Assembly: GCF_038502225.1 (NCBI RefSeq)
Contig: NC_091292.1
Coordinates: 50,066,879-50,130,878, forward strand
Origin: Cherax quadricarinatus
Lineage: Eukaryota; Arthropoda; Malacostraca; Decapoda; Parastacidae
Direction of reading: 5' to 3'
Length of the DNA stretch: 64,000 bases
In this document: positions 52,554-64,000 of the stretch, piece by piece
Layout of the letters: the number at the start of each line of letters is the position of its first letter
Position numbering within the stretch: the stretch's first letter is position 1
Notes under the pieces: generated by a model
Databases searched by the model: none
The model's input: the letters and a program-made list of their open reading frames with translations, nothing else
What the model was told of the DNA's origin: nothing
Program-made: the position numbers and the translations under genes

Positions 52554-55500
52554 CCTTGCACCCACCGTCACATCCACCCTCGCTCCCTCCCTCACACCCT
52601 CATATCCACCCTCACACCCTCACACCCATCCTCACACCCTCACACCCTCACAAACACCCTCACCCCCACACCCACCCTCACCCCCACTCTCACCCCCACT
52701 CTCACCCCCACTCTCACCCTCACCATAATACCCTCCCCACAAACTCACTCCCACCCTCACACACCCTTACACCCACCCTCACACCCACCCTCACAACCAC
52801 CCTCACACCCACCCTCACAACCACCCTCACACCCACTCTCACACCCTCACAACCTCATGCCCACTCCCACAACCTCACACCCACCCTCACACTCACTTTC
52901 ACACCCATGACCACAGCCTAACACCCACCCTTACACCCACTCTCACATCCTCACATCTCTCACACCCACCCTCATACCCTCCACATCCTCCCCCACATCC
53001 ACCCTTGCTCCCTCCCTCATACCCTCTCTCACATCTACCATCACACCCACCCTCACATCCACCCTAACATCTACCCTCCCTCCCTCACACCCACCCTCAC
53101 ACCCACTCTCACACTCACCCTCACACCTCTTACACCCACCCTCGTACCCTCCACACCCTCCCCCACAACCTCACACCCACCCTTACACTCACTTTCACAC
53201 CCATGCTCACACCCTAACACCCACCCTCACACCCACTCTCACACTCACCCCTCACACCACTTACACCCACCCTCGTACCCTCCACATCCTCCCCCACATC
53301 CACCCTCACTCCCTCCCTCATACCCACTCTCACATCCACCCTAATATTCACCCACCCACCCTCACATGCACTATCACATCCACCGTCGCTCCCTCACACT
53401 CTGCCTCACATCTACCCTCACACTCACCCTCGCACCCACCCTCGCACCCACCCTCGCACCCACCCTCATACCCACCCTCACACCCACCCTCACACCCCAC
53501 ATGCACTCTCACATCCACCCTCCCTCCCTCCCTCACACTGCCTCACATCCACCCTTACATCCACCCTCGCACCCACCCTCACACCCACCCTCACACCCAC
53601 CCTCACATCCTCTCTCCCACCATCCCACACATGCTTACATCCACCCACGCACCCACCCTCACATCCACCCTCGCTTCCTCCCTCACACCCTCACATCCAC
53701 CCTCACATCCACCCTCACACCCACCCTCACACCCCTAACATTCACTTTCACGTCCACCCTCGCAACCACTCTCATATCCATCCTCACATACACCCTTACC
53801 TCCTTTAAGCTCTTCCTCACACCCATCCTCACACTCTCCCTCCCTCCCTCCCTCCCTCACACCCTCATATCGACCCTTGCTTCCACCCTCACATACACCC
53901 TCCCTCACACCAATTCTCGCTTCCTCCCTCACACCCACCTTTGCACTCTTCCTCACACCAACCTTCACACCCTACCTCACACCCTCACTCCGTCCCTCCC
54001 TCACACCCACCCTCGCAGCCTCTCTAAGAGCCTCCCTCACACCCACCCTCATACCCACCCCCTCATACCCACCCTCACACCTACTCTCACACTCACCCTC
54101 ACACCCACTCACCCACGCTCACACCCATCATCACGCCCACTCTCACACCGTCCCTCACAACCTTATGCCAACCCCCACAAACTCACACCCACCCTCACAC
54201 CCACTTTCACACCCATGCTCACACCCACCCTCACACCCACCCTCACACCCACCCTCACACCCACCCTCAGACTCACTCTCACAACTCTCGCACCTACCCT
54301 CACACCCACCCTCACACTCACCCTCACAACTCTCACACCAACCCTTGCTCCCTCCATCATACCCTCTCTCACATCCACCCTCACATCTACCATCGCACAC
54401 ACCCTCACATCCACTCTCACACCCACCCCTCACACCCACCCCTCACACCCACCCTCACACCTCTCACTCATCCTCTTACCTCTCACACCCACCCTCGTAC
54501 TCTCCACACCCTCCACCACATCCACCCTCGCTCCCTCCATCATACACTCTCACATCCACCCACACATGAACCCTAGCACCCACTCTCACATCCATCCTAA
54601 CATCCACCCTCTCTCCCTCACACCCACCATCACATCTTCCCTCCATTCCTCACACTCTGCCTCCCATCCACCCTCACACCCACCCTCACATCCTTTCTCC
54701 CACCGTCCCACACATCACTCATCCACTCGCGTACCCACCCTCATATTCACCCTCGCTTCCTCCCTCACACCCTCACATCCACCCTCGCACCCACCCTCAC
54801 ACACACCCTCACACCCACCCTCACACCCACCCTCAAACCCACCCTCACACCCTCCCTTACACCAACTCTCACACTCACCCTCGCACCCACTCTCACACCT
54901 CTCACACACACCCTCGCACCCTCCCTCGCACCCTCCCTCGCACCCACCCTCGAACCCACCCTCACACCCACCCTCACACCCACCCTCACACCTCTCTCAC
55001 CCACCCTCACACCCACCCTCACACCCACCCTCACACCTACTCTCACACCTACTCACACCCACCCTGGCACCCACCCACCCTCGCACCCACCCTGACACCC
55101 ACCCTGACACCCACCCTCACACCTACTCTCACACCCACCCTCACACCTCTCACACTCACCCTCACACCTCTCACACCCACCCTCACACCTCTGACACTCA
55201 CCCTCACCCACCCTCACACCCACCCTCACACCCACCCTCACACCTACTCTCACACCCACCCGCACACCTACTCTCACCCTCACACCCACCCTCACACTCA
55301 CACCTCTCACACCCAGCCTCACCCACCCTCACACCCACCCTGACACCCACCCTCACACATACTCTCACACCCACCCTCACACCTGCTCTCACACCCACCC
55401 TCACAACTACTCTCACACCCACCCTCACACCTACTCTCACACTCACCCTCACACCCACCCTCACACTCTTACACCTCTCAAACCCACCCTCACCCACCCT

Positions 55501-56650
55501 CACCCACCATCACACCCACCCTCACCTACTCTCACACCCACCGTCACACCTACTCACACTCACCCTCACACCTACTCTCACTCACCCTCACACCCACCCT
55601 CACACCTCTCACACCCACCCTCACACCCATCCTCACACACCCTCACACCTACTCTCACACCCACCCTCACACTCACACTCATCCACCCTCACACCTACTC
55701 TCACACACACCCTCACACACCCTCACACCTACTCTCACACCTACTCACACCCCCCCACACACCCACCCTCACACCCACCCTCACACCCTCCCTCACACCC
55801 TCCCTCACCCTCACACCTACTCACACCCACACTCACACCCACCCTCACACCTCTCACACCCACCCTCACACACACCCTCACACCCTTCCTCACACCCTCC
55901 CTCACACATACTCTCACACCCACCCTCACACCCACCCTCACACCTACTCTCACACCCACCCTCACCCTCACACCCACCCTCACACCCACCCTCACACCTC
56001 TCACACCCACCCTCACACCCTCACACCCACCCTCACACCCACCCTCACACACCCTCACACCTACTCTCACACCCACCCTCACACCCACTCTCACACCTAC
56101 TCTCACACCTACTCTCACACCCACCCTCACACCTACTATCACACCCACCCACACACACCCTCACACTTACTCTCACACCCACCCTCACACCTACTCTCAC
56201 ACCCACCCTCACACCCACCCTCACACACCCTCACACCTAATCTCACGCCCACCCTCACCCCCACCCTCAAACCCATCCACCCTCACCCCACCCTCAAACC
56301 CACCCACCCTCACCCCCACCCTCAAACCCACCCTCACACACCCTCACACCCAATCTCACGCCCACCCTCACTCCCACCCTCACACCCACCCTCACCCCCA
56401 CCCTCACACACCCTCACACCCACCCTCACACCCACCCTCACACACCCTCACACCCAATCTCACGCCCACCCTCACTCCCACCCTCACACCCACCCTCACC
56501 CCCACCCTCACACACCCTCACACACACCCCTCACACACACCCTCACACCCACCCTCACACACACCCTCACACCCACCCTCACACACACCCTCACACACAC
56601 CCTCACACCCACCCTCACACACACCCCTCACACCCACCCTCACTTACTCT
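52554..56650. repeat. C-rich minisatellite, (CACACCCACCCT)n, 4.1 kb
   Basis: Mostly 12-bp units (CTCACACCCACC) with frequent 6-bp variants and insertions. Since 12 is a multiple of 3, a 1,098-codon open frame (His/Pro/Thr/Leu/Ser) spans it, and Val/Gly/Cys-rich frames lie on minus. There is no non-repeat domain, start context or codon signal, so it is not a gene. Longer similarity between about 53,600-53,720 and 54,680-54,790, and between 56,335-56,420 and 56,435-56,522, points to higher-order duplication. Confidence 0.95.
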
Positions 56651-56734
56651 ATGTATAAGTAAAAAGAAACATTACTGAATGAATTTTTTTTTAATTTTAC
56701 TAAAATTTGATACAGAATATTTTTGCGACTGTGG
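56651..56734. other. AT-rich spacer between C-rich and G-rich arrays
   Basis: About 84 bases (ATGTATAAGTAAAAAGAAAC, a TTTTTTTTTAATTTTAC stretch) unrelated to either array. It marks the point where G-richness switches strand. Confidence 0.85.
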
Positions 56735-58740
56735 TAGTGTTGGTGGTGGTAGTGATGGAGTTACTGTAGGTGGTGGTAGTGATGGAGTTACTGTTGGTGG
56801 TGGTAGTGATGGAGTTACTGTTGGTGGTGGTAGGGATGGAGTTACTGTAGGTGGTGGTAGGGATGAAGTTACTGTTGGTGGTGGTAGTGATGGAGTTACT
56901 GTAGGTGGTGGTAGTGATGGAGTTACTGTTGGTGGTGGTAGTGATGGAGTTACTGTAGGTGGTGGTAGGGATGGAGTTACTGTAGGTGGTGGTAGGGATG
57001 GAGTTACTGTAGGTGGTGGTAGGGATGGAGTTACTGTTGGTGGTGGTAGTGATGGAGTTACTGTTGGTGGTGGTAGGGATGGAGTTCGTGTTGGTGGTGG
57101 TAGTGATGGAGTTACTGTAGGTGGTGGTAGGGATGGAGTTCGTGTTGGTGGTGGTAGTGATGGAGTTACTGTAGGTGGTGGTAGGGATGGAGTTCGTGTT
57201 GGTGGTGGTAGTGATGGAGTTACTGTAGGTGGTGGTAGGGATGGAGTTACTGTTGGTGGTGGTAGTGATGGAGTCCGTGTTGGTGGTGGTAGTGATGGAG
57301 TTACTGTTGGTGGTGGTAGGGATGGAGTTACTGTAGGTGGTGGTAGGGATGGAGTTACTGTAGGTGGTGGTAGGGATGGAGTTACTGTTGGTGGTGGTAG
57401 TGATGGAGTTACTGTTGGTGGTGGTAGTGATGGAGTTACTGTTGGTGGTGGTAGTGATGGAGTCCGTGTTGGTGGTGGTAGTGATGGAGTTACTGTTGGT
57501 GGTGGTAGGGATGGAGTTACTGTAGGTGGTGGTAGGGATGGAGTTACTGTTGGTGGTGGTAGTGATGGAGTTACTGTAGGTGGTGGTAGGGATGGAGTTA
57601 CTGTTGGTGGTGGTAGTGATGGAGTTACTGTTGGTGGTGGTAGTGATGGAGTCCGTGTTGGTGGTGGTAGTGATGGAGTTACTGTTGGTGGTGGTAGGGA
57701 TGGAGTTACTGTAGGTGGTGGTAGTGATGGAGTTACCGTAGGTGGTGGTAGGGATGGAGTTACTGTTGGTGGTGGTAGTGATGGAGTTACTGTTGGTGGT
57801 GGTAGGGATGGAGTTACTGTTGGTGGTGGTAGTGATGGAGTCCGTGTTGGTGGTGGTAGTGATGGAGTTACTGTTGGTGGTGGTAGGGATGGAGTTACTG
57901 TAGGTGGTGGTAGGGATGGAGTTACTGTTGGTGGTGGTAGTGATGGAGTTCGTGTTGGTGGTGGTAGTGATGGAGTTACTGTTGGTGGTGGTAGTGTTGG
58001 TGGTGGTAGTGATGGAGTTACTGTAGGTGGTGGTAGGGATGGAGTTACTGTTGGTGGTGGTAGTGATGGAGTTACTGTAGGTGGTGGTAGTGATGGAGTT
58101 ACTGTTGGTGGTGGTAGTGATGGAGTTACTGTTGGTGGTGGTAGGGATGGAGTTACTGTTGGTGGTGGTAGTGATGGAGTCCGTGTTTGTGGTGGTAGTG
58201 ATGGAGTTACTGTTGGTGGTGGTAGGGACGGAGTTACTGTTGGTGGTGGTAGTGATGGAGTTCGTGTTGGTGGTGGTAGTGATGGAGTTACTGTTGGTGG
58301 TGGTAGGGATGGAGTTACTGTTGGTGGTGGTAGGGATGGAGTTACTGTTGGTGGTGGTAGGGATGGAGTTCGTGTTGGTGGTGGTAGTGATGGAGTTACT
58401 GTTGGTGGTGGTAGTGTTGGTGGTGGTAGTGATGGAGTTACTGTTGGTGGTGGTAGTGATGGAGTTCGTGTTGGTGGTGGTAGTGATGGAGTTACTGTTG
58501 GTGGTGGTAGTGATGGAGTTCGTGTTGGTGGTGGTAGTGATGATGGTGGTAGTGATGGAGTTCGTGTTGGTGGTGGTAGTGATGGAGTTCGTGTTGGTGG
58601 TGGTAGTGATGGTGGTGGTAGTGATGGAGTTCGTGTTGGTGGTGGTAGTGATGGAGTTACTGTTGGTGGTGGTAGTGATGGAGTTCGTGTTGGTGGTGGT
58701 AGTGTTGGTGGTGGTAGTGATGGAGTTACTGTTGGTGGTG
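56735..58740. repeat. 27-bp G-rich minisatellite, about 74 units
   Basis: Very regular units of GGTGGTGGTAGTGATGGAG plus TTACTGTT, with two-state variants: AGT/AGG at the fourth codon and TTACTGTA, TTACTGTT, TTCGTGTT or TCCGTGTT at the end. It translates as GGGSDGVTV / GGGRDGVRV with no stops, but other frames are open too. Treated as non-coding. Confidence 0.96.
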
Positions 58741-59530
58741 GTAGTGATGGAGGTAGTGGTGGTGGTAATGACGGAGTTAGTGGTGGTAGTGATGGAGTTA
58801 GTGGTGGTGGTGGTAGTGATGGAGGTAGTGGTGGTGGTAGTGATGGAGGAAGTTGTGGTGGTGGTAGTGATGGAGGTAGTGGTGGTGGTAATGAAGGAGT
58901 TAGTGGTGGTAGTGATGGAGTTAGTGGTGGTGGTGGTAGTGATGGAGGTAGTAGTGGTGGCGGTAGTGATGGAGGTACTAGTGATGGTTGTAGTGATGGA
59001 GTTAATGGTGGTGGTGGTAGTGATGGAGTTAGTGGTGGTGGTGGTAGTGATGGAGTTAGTGGTGGTGGTGGTAGTGATGGAGGTAGTAGTGATGGTGGTA
59101 GTGATGGAGTTAATGGTGGTGGTGGTAGTGATGGAGTTAGTGGTGGTGGTGGTAGTGATGGAGGTAGTAGTGATGGTGGTAGTGATGGAGGTAGTAGTGA
59201 TGGTGGTAGTGATGGAGTTAGTGGTGGTGGTGGTAGGGATGGAGTTAGTGGTGGTGGGGGTAGTGATGGAGGTAGTAGTGGCGGTGATAGTAGTGATGAA
59301 GTTAGTGGTAGTGCTGGTAGTGATGGAGTTAGTGGTGGTGGTGGTAGTGATGGAGGTAGTAGTGGCGGTGATAGTAGTGATGGAGTTAGTGGTGGTGGTG
59401 GTAGTGGAGTGGTAGTGGTGGTGGTAGTGATGGAGTTAGTGGTGATGGTGGTAGTGATGGAAATAGGGGTGGTGGTAGTGATGGAAATAGGGGTGGTGGT
59501 AGTGATGGAGTTAGGGGTGGTGGTAGTTAT
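58741..59530. repeat. Degenerate G-rich continuation of the array
   Basis: Units become irregular (21-30 bp; GGTGGTGGTGGTAGTGATGG with GGAGTTAGT or GGAGGTAGT). It links the 27-bp and 30-bp arrays and looks like their older flank. Confidence 0.9.
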
Positions 59531-61768
59531 GGAGTTAGGGGTGGTGGTGGCAGAGATGGTAGTGGTGGGAACATTGATAGAGGCAGTGGTGATGGCAGTC
59601 GTGGTGGTTATGATGAAGATAGTAATAGTGTTGGTTGCAGCGATGGCAGTGGTGGTAGTCTTGTGAGGGAGGCAGTAGTGGTGGTGCCAAGGTTAGAGGT
59701 AGTGGTGCGGGCAGTGATGGAGGTACTGGTGGTTGTGATGATGGTAGTGGTGAAAGTAGTAGTTGTAGTGGTGATGATGGTAGTAGTAAGGGTGGTGGCA
59801 GTGATGGAGACAGTGGTAGTGGTGGTGGCAGTGATGGAGGCAGTGGTAGCGGTGGTGGCAGTGATGGAGGCAGTGGTAGTCGTGGTGGTAGTGATGGAAG
59901 CAGTGGTAGCGGTGGTGGCAGTGATGGAGGCATTGGTAGCTGTGGTGGCAGTGTTTGCGGTGGTGGCAGTGATAGAGGCTGTGGTAGCGGTGGAGGCAGT
60001 GGTAGCAGTGGTGGCAGTGATGGAGGCAGTGGTAGCTGCGGTGGTAGTTATGGAGGCAGTAGTAGCTGTGGTGGCAGTGATGGAGGCAGTGGTTGCGATG
60101 GTGGCAGTGATGGAGGCAGTAGCAGCGGTGGTGGCAAGTTTGGAGGGAGTTATAGTGATGGTGGCAGCGATGGGGGCAGTGGTGGCAGTGATGGATGCAG
60201 TGGTGGCGGTGGTGGCAGTGATGGAGGCAGTGGTAGCAGTGGCGGCAGTGATGGAGGCAGTGGTAGCGGTGGTAGCAGTGATGGAAGCAGTGGCAGCGGT
60301 GGTGGCAGTGATGAAGTCAGTTGTAGCAGTGGTGGCAGTGATGAAGGCAGTTGTAGCGGTGGTGGCAGTGATGGAACCAGTGGTAGTGATGGTGGCAGTG
60401 ATCGAGGCAGCGGTGGCAGTGATGGACGCAGTGGTAGCGGTGGTGGCAGTGATAGAGGCAGTGGTAGCGGTGGTGGCAGTGATGGAGGCAGTGGTAGTGG
60501 TCGTAGCAGTGATGGAAGCAGTGGTAGCGGTGGTGGCAGTGATGAAGGCAGTGGTAGCGGTGGTACCAGTGATGGAAGCAGTGGTAGAGGTGGTGGCAGT
60601 GATGAAGGCAGTGATGGAAGCAGTGGTAGCGGTGGTAGCAGTGATGGAAGCAGTGGTAGTGGTGGTAGCAGTGATGGAAGCAGTGGTAGCGGTGGTGGCA
60701 GTGATGGAAGCAGTGGTAGCGGTGGTGGCAGTGATGGAAGCAGTGGTAGTGGTGGTAGCAGTGATGGAAGTAGTGGTAGCGGTGGTGGCAGTGGTAGCAG
60801 TGGTGGCAGTGATGGAAGCAGTGGTACCGGTGGTGGCAGTGATGGAAGCAGTGGCAGTGATGGAAGCAGTGGTAGTGGTGGTAGCAGTGATGGAAGCAGT
60901 GGTAGCAGTGGTGTCAGTGATGGAGGCAGTGGTAGCGGTGGTGGCAGTGAGGGAGGCAGTGGTAGCTGTGGTGGCAGTAATGGAAGCAGTGGTAGCGGTG
61001 GTAGCAGTGATGGAAGCAGTGGTAGCGGTGGTGGCAGTGATTGAGGCAGTGGTAGCGGTGGTGGCAGTGATGGAAGCAGTGTTAGTGGTGGTGGTTGTGA
61101 TGGGGGCAGTGGTAGCGGTGGTGGCAGTGATGAGTGCGGTGGTAGCAATGGTGGCAGTGATGGAAGAAGTGTTAATGGTGGTGGCAGTGATGGGGGCAGT
61201 GGTAGCGGTGGTGGCAGTGATGGAGGCAGTGGTAGCAGTGGTGCCAGTTATGGAGGCAGTGGTAGCAGTGGTGGCAGTGATGGAGGCAGTGGTAGCGGTG
61301 GTGGCAGTGATGGAGGCAGTGGTAGCGGTGGTGGCAGTGATGGAGGCAGTGGTAGCAGTGGTGGCAGTGATGGAGGCAGTGGTAGCTGTGGTGGCAGTGA
61401 TGGAGGCAGTGGTAGCAGTGGTGCCAGTGATGGAGGCAGTGGTAGCAGTGGTGGCAGTGATGGAGGCAGTGGTAGCGGTGGTGGCAGTGATGGAGGCAGT
61501 GGTAGCGGTGGTTGCAGTGATGGAGGCAGTGGTAGCTGTGGTGGCAGTGATGGAGGCAGTGGTAGCGGTGGTGGCAGTGATGGTGGCAGTGGTGGCAGTG
61601 ATGGAGGCAGTGATAGCGGTGGTGGCAGTGATGGAAGCAGTGGTAGTAATGGTGGCAGTGATCGAGGCAGCGGTGGCAGTGATGGACGCAGTGATAGCGG
61701 TGGTGGCAGTGATGGAGGCAGTGGTAGCGGTGGTGGCAATGATCTAAGCAGTGGTAGCGGTGGTGTCA
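59531..61768. repeat. 30-bp G-rich minisatellite, about 66-70 units
   Basis: Units GGTGGCAGTGATGGAGGCAG plus TGGTAGCGG, most regular at 61,200-61,600 where one unit fills exactly half of a 60-base line. It gives a 694-codon Val/Ala/Met/Glu frame on plus and Leu/Pro frames on minus. No non-repeat domain. Confidence 0.95.
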
Positions 61769-61885
61769 TGTACTTTATCCACTAAGTTTGTTAAGAATAA
61801 TGTGATTCGTTTACCAGTGGGATCTTTCCTTAAGAATGTCACCAGTTTGCACTACAAAATATCACTCTTATATTAAAAGATCATT
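61769..61885. other. Short unassigned spacer
   Basis: AT-rich sequence between the array and the LINE. No feature seen. Confidence 0.5.
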
Positions 61886-62990
61886 ATTGATGGAGTTGTA
61901 AGAGAAATAAATGCTCGCGTGTTGGCAAGAGGTGTGGGGTTAAAAGATAAAGAATCTAACACAAAGTGGGAGTTGTCACAGTTGCTCTTTGCTGATGACC
62001 CTGTGCTCTTGGCAGATTCTGAAGAGAATTTGCAGAGGTTGGTGGATGAATTTGGTAGGGTATGTATAAGAAGAAAATGAAAAGTGAATATAGGAAAGAG
62101 TAAGGTGATGAGGATAACCAAAAAATTAGGTAATGAAAGATTGGATATCAGATTGCAGGGAGAGAGTATGGAGGAGGTGAATGTATTCAGATATTTGTGA
62201 GTGGACTTGTCAGCAGATGGGTCTATGGAAGATGAGGTGAATCATAGAATTGACGAGGGAAAAAAGGTGAGTGGTGAACTGAGGAGTCTGTAGAGACAAA
62301 GAACTTTATCCTTGAAAGCGAAGAGGGGAATGTATGAGAGTATAGTTATACCAATGCTCTTGTATAGGTGTAAGACATGGGTGATGAATGTTGCAACAAG
62401 GAGAAGGCTGGAGGTAGTGGAGATGTCATGTCTAAGGGCAATGTGTGGTGTGAATATAATGCAGCGAATCCATAGTTTGGAGATTAGGAGCAAGTGCGGG
62501 GTTTCCAAAACTATTATCCAGAGGGCTGAGGAGGGGTTATTGAGATGGTTTGGACATGTAGAGAGGTTGGAACGAAATAGAATGACTTTGAGTGTATAAA
62601 TCTGTAGTGGAGGAAAGGCGAGGTAGGGGTCGGCTTGGGAAAGGTTGGAGGGAGTGGGTAAAGGAGGTTTGGACTTCCAGCAAGCGTGCGTGAGCATGTT
62701 AGATAGGAGCAAATCGAGACAAGTGGTTTTTAGGACTTGACGTGCTGATGGAGTGTAAGCAAGGTAACATTTATGAAGGAATTCAGGGAGACCGACAGGC
62801 CGGACTTGATTTCTGGAAATGGGAAGTACAGTGGTAGCACTCTGAAGGAGGGGTGTTAATGTTGCGGTTTTATAACTGTAGTGTAAGCATACCTCTGGCA
62901 AGACAATGATGGAGTGAATGATTATGAAAGTTTTTTTTTTCGGGCCACGCTGCCTTGGTGGGAAACGGCCGATGTGTTAATAAAATTAAT
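61886..62990 (+). mobile_element. RTE-like LINE, 5'-truncated (copy 2)
   Basis: Starts within the RT (IDGVVREINARVLARGVGLK) and includes LLFADDPVLLADS (FADD catalytic site intact), KVMRITKKLGNERLDIRLQ and YESIVIPMLLYRCKTWVMN. The 3' UTR has GGCCACGCTGCCTTGGTGGG and a TAATAAAATTAATAAAATAA tail. Stops occur near 62,078, 62,199, 62,292 and 62,597. Relative of the 4.6-5.5 kb copy, which is better kept but ends before the catalytic site. Confidence 0.82.
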
Positions 62991-64000
62991 AAAATAAAAA
63001 ATAATGAAGGCATGTGTGAGAAATTATGTGTAGGAATTTTTACAAGTACAGTCTTGAATTAACTTTTAACTCACGTAACTTGGGAGAACTCTGGCTCATC
63101 TAAAACAGATTATACTTACTGATATTGATGTACTTAGGATACATGTGGAACTTTAGGAACAATAGCTTGCAATATTATCCCTCCTTCGATGTCCAACGAC
63201 TCGGTTCCCCAACTCACGTCTAGACCTTAAAATTTATGTGAACCTATAGTTCTTCAATATTCATTATAAAACAATTTCAAGCCAGTAACACTGGCAGTAT
63301 TTAATGTGGACTGTACATAATTATGGAAAAATTATTGTGAACTTGACTAAGGATTTATTTATTCTGTAACATTTTTATGCATTATACAAAGAAAAAATAT
63401 ATCTTACCAAATTATGGTCTTCATATATCCTGATCCTTCCTTATTGGCAGGCAATAATGGCCAATAACAGTATTAATCTGACAGTTATTTCATAGATCTG
63501 GACCTTTCCAGATACACTACACATTAGTTGTTCCTTTCGTTGTAAGAGTCGGCCTATAATTTTCCTATCGGGTCCGATGACCCTCGATTAATTACTCCAC
63601 TCATGAGTCCAATACACACGTTACGCTATCTTCCATTACCATCCTCTTCCCCATCACTGAACACTTTGTTTTTCACACATAAATACAGTGACATTTCCAG
63701 GTATTTATTACATTTTCTTTATCAGAATATTTGCATTAAAACATATAACAATTATATTTTACTTAACTGATTATCCTAAAGAAATTAGAGAATATACATT
63801 CTCATATGACTTAACTCCTGTTAAAAGTCACATTAAAGATACACATCTACACTATTACATAAACATTATTGTCCCCATTAATTCTTGCACACAGATTAGA
63901 GCAAAATTATCCAAATTTTCCACGGAATGATTAACGATGAGAAAGTCTTAGAGGACAGAGGCAGACACTGAGCAGACGCAGCTGCTCAGTGGCTAGCACT
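62991..64000. other. Unassigned AT-rich stretch at window end
   Basis: No gene or known repeat recognised. A short frame at 63,688-63,930 has no motif. AT-rich composition suggests intergenic DNA. Confidence 0.4.

Noticed and set aside
52556..56662. 1,098-codon open frame (His/Pro/Thr-rich)
   Set aside because: It coincides with a 12-bp tandem array; 12 is a multiple of 3, so stops are excluded. No unique domain, and other frames on both strands are also open.
56679..59666. 995-codon Gly/Ser/Asp/Val open frame
   Set aside because: Follows a 27-bp repeat. A second long frame (Val/Met/Leu/Glu) is open in the same DNA, as expected for an array and not for a gene.
59663..61747. 694-codon Val/Ala/Met/Glu frame, and Leu/Pro frames opposite
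   Set aside because: Product of the 30-bp repeat. Hydrophobic content is uniform with no membrane-segment pattern.
17042..61768. CRISPR arrays
   Set aside because: The regular repeats have no unique spacers and the context is eukaryotic mobile DNA.
1..64000. Telomeric (TTAGG)n, rDNA, histone or snRNA clusters
   Set aside because: Looked for and not seen.

Overview
The window looks like repeat-dense, gene-poor nuclear DNA from a decapod crustacean (crayfish, lobster or similar). That assignment is inference. It rests on the mix of mobile elements (Penelope-like elements with GIY-YIG domains, RTE-like, CR1-like and jockey/I-type LINEs, BEL/Pao, Gypsy, Tc1) and on an interspersed repeat with a CAACGCCCCCGCGGCCCG core that I associate with decapods. 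I found no host protein-coding gene, no free-standing tRNA or rRNA gene and no CRISPR array. Every recognisable coding region belongs to a mobile element, and almost all are broken.

Layout. 0-9.6 kb: a Penelope-like element (minus) ending in a degenerate hammerhead motif, one unit of a 'GACGTCAC' repeat family, the decapod interspersed repeat, a (TA)n tract on the tail of an RTE-like LINE (minus), a second LINE 3' end (minus), two local tandem repeats, a CCHC-type LINE (copy A), and a tRNA-like SINE. 9.6-15.4 kb: a 486-bp palindromic element whose 160-bp arms each carry an intact-core hammerhead motif, then a nearly full-length LINE with endonuclease and RT. 15.4-24.5 kb: three G-rich GGT/AGT minisatellites, CR1 fragments and more copies of the GACGTCAC family. 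24.5-33.9 kb: a complete BEL/Pao provirus with about 1.03-kb LTRs and a 5-bp target duplication, split by a LINE insertion and itself inserted in the GACGTCAC tandem repeat, which resumes on its far side (33.9-36.0 kb). 36-40.2 kb: a second Penelope-like fragment, a Tc1-like pseudogene and a Gypsy pol fragment (minus). 40.8-52.6 kb: two more copies (B, C) of the CCHC LINE. Copy C is broken by a 1.56-kb DNA-transposon-like element with matching termini, by a 0.9-kb unidentified insert, and by a CR1 3' end. 52.6-61.8 kb: a 9.2-kb minisatellite block that switches from C-rich to G-rich on the + strand at about 56.7 kb. 61.9-63.0 kb: a second RTE-like LINE.

The window is best read as a record of nested insertion: GACGTCAC tandem array, then BEL/Pao into it, then a LINE into the BEL; and a CCHC LINE receiving a DNA element and a CR1. 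Several minisatellites start at or close to LINE termini or break-points. The strongest leads for new biology are the paired head-to-head hammerhead motifs at 10.6-11.1 kb and the DNA-transposon-like element at 46.1-47.7 kb. The very long open frames in the 17-21 kb and 52-62 kb regions come from repeat units that are multiples of 3 bp and are not proteins.
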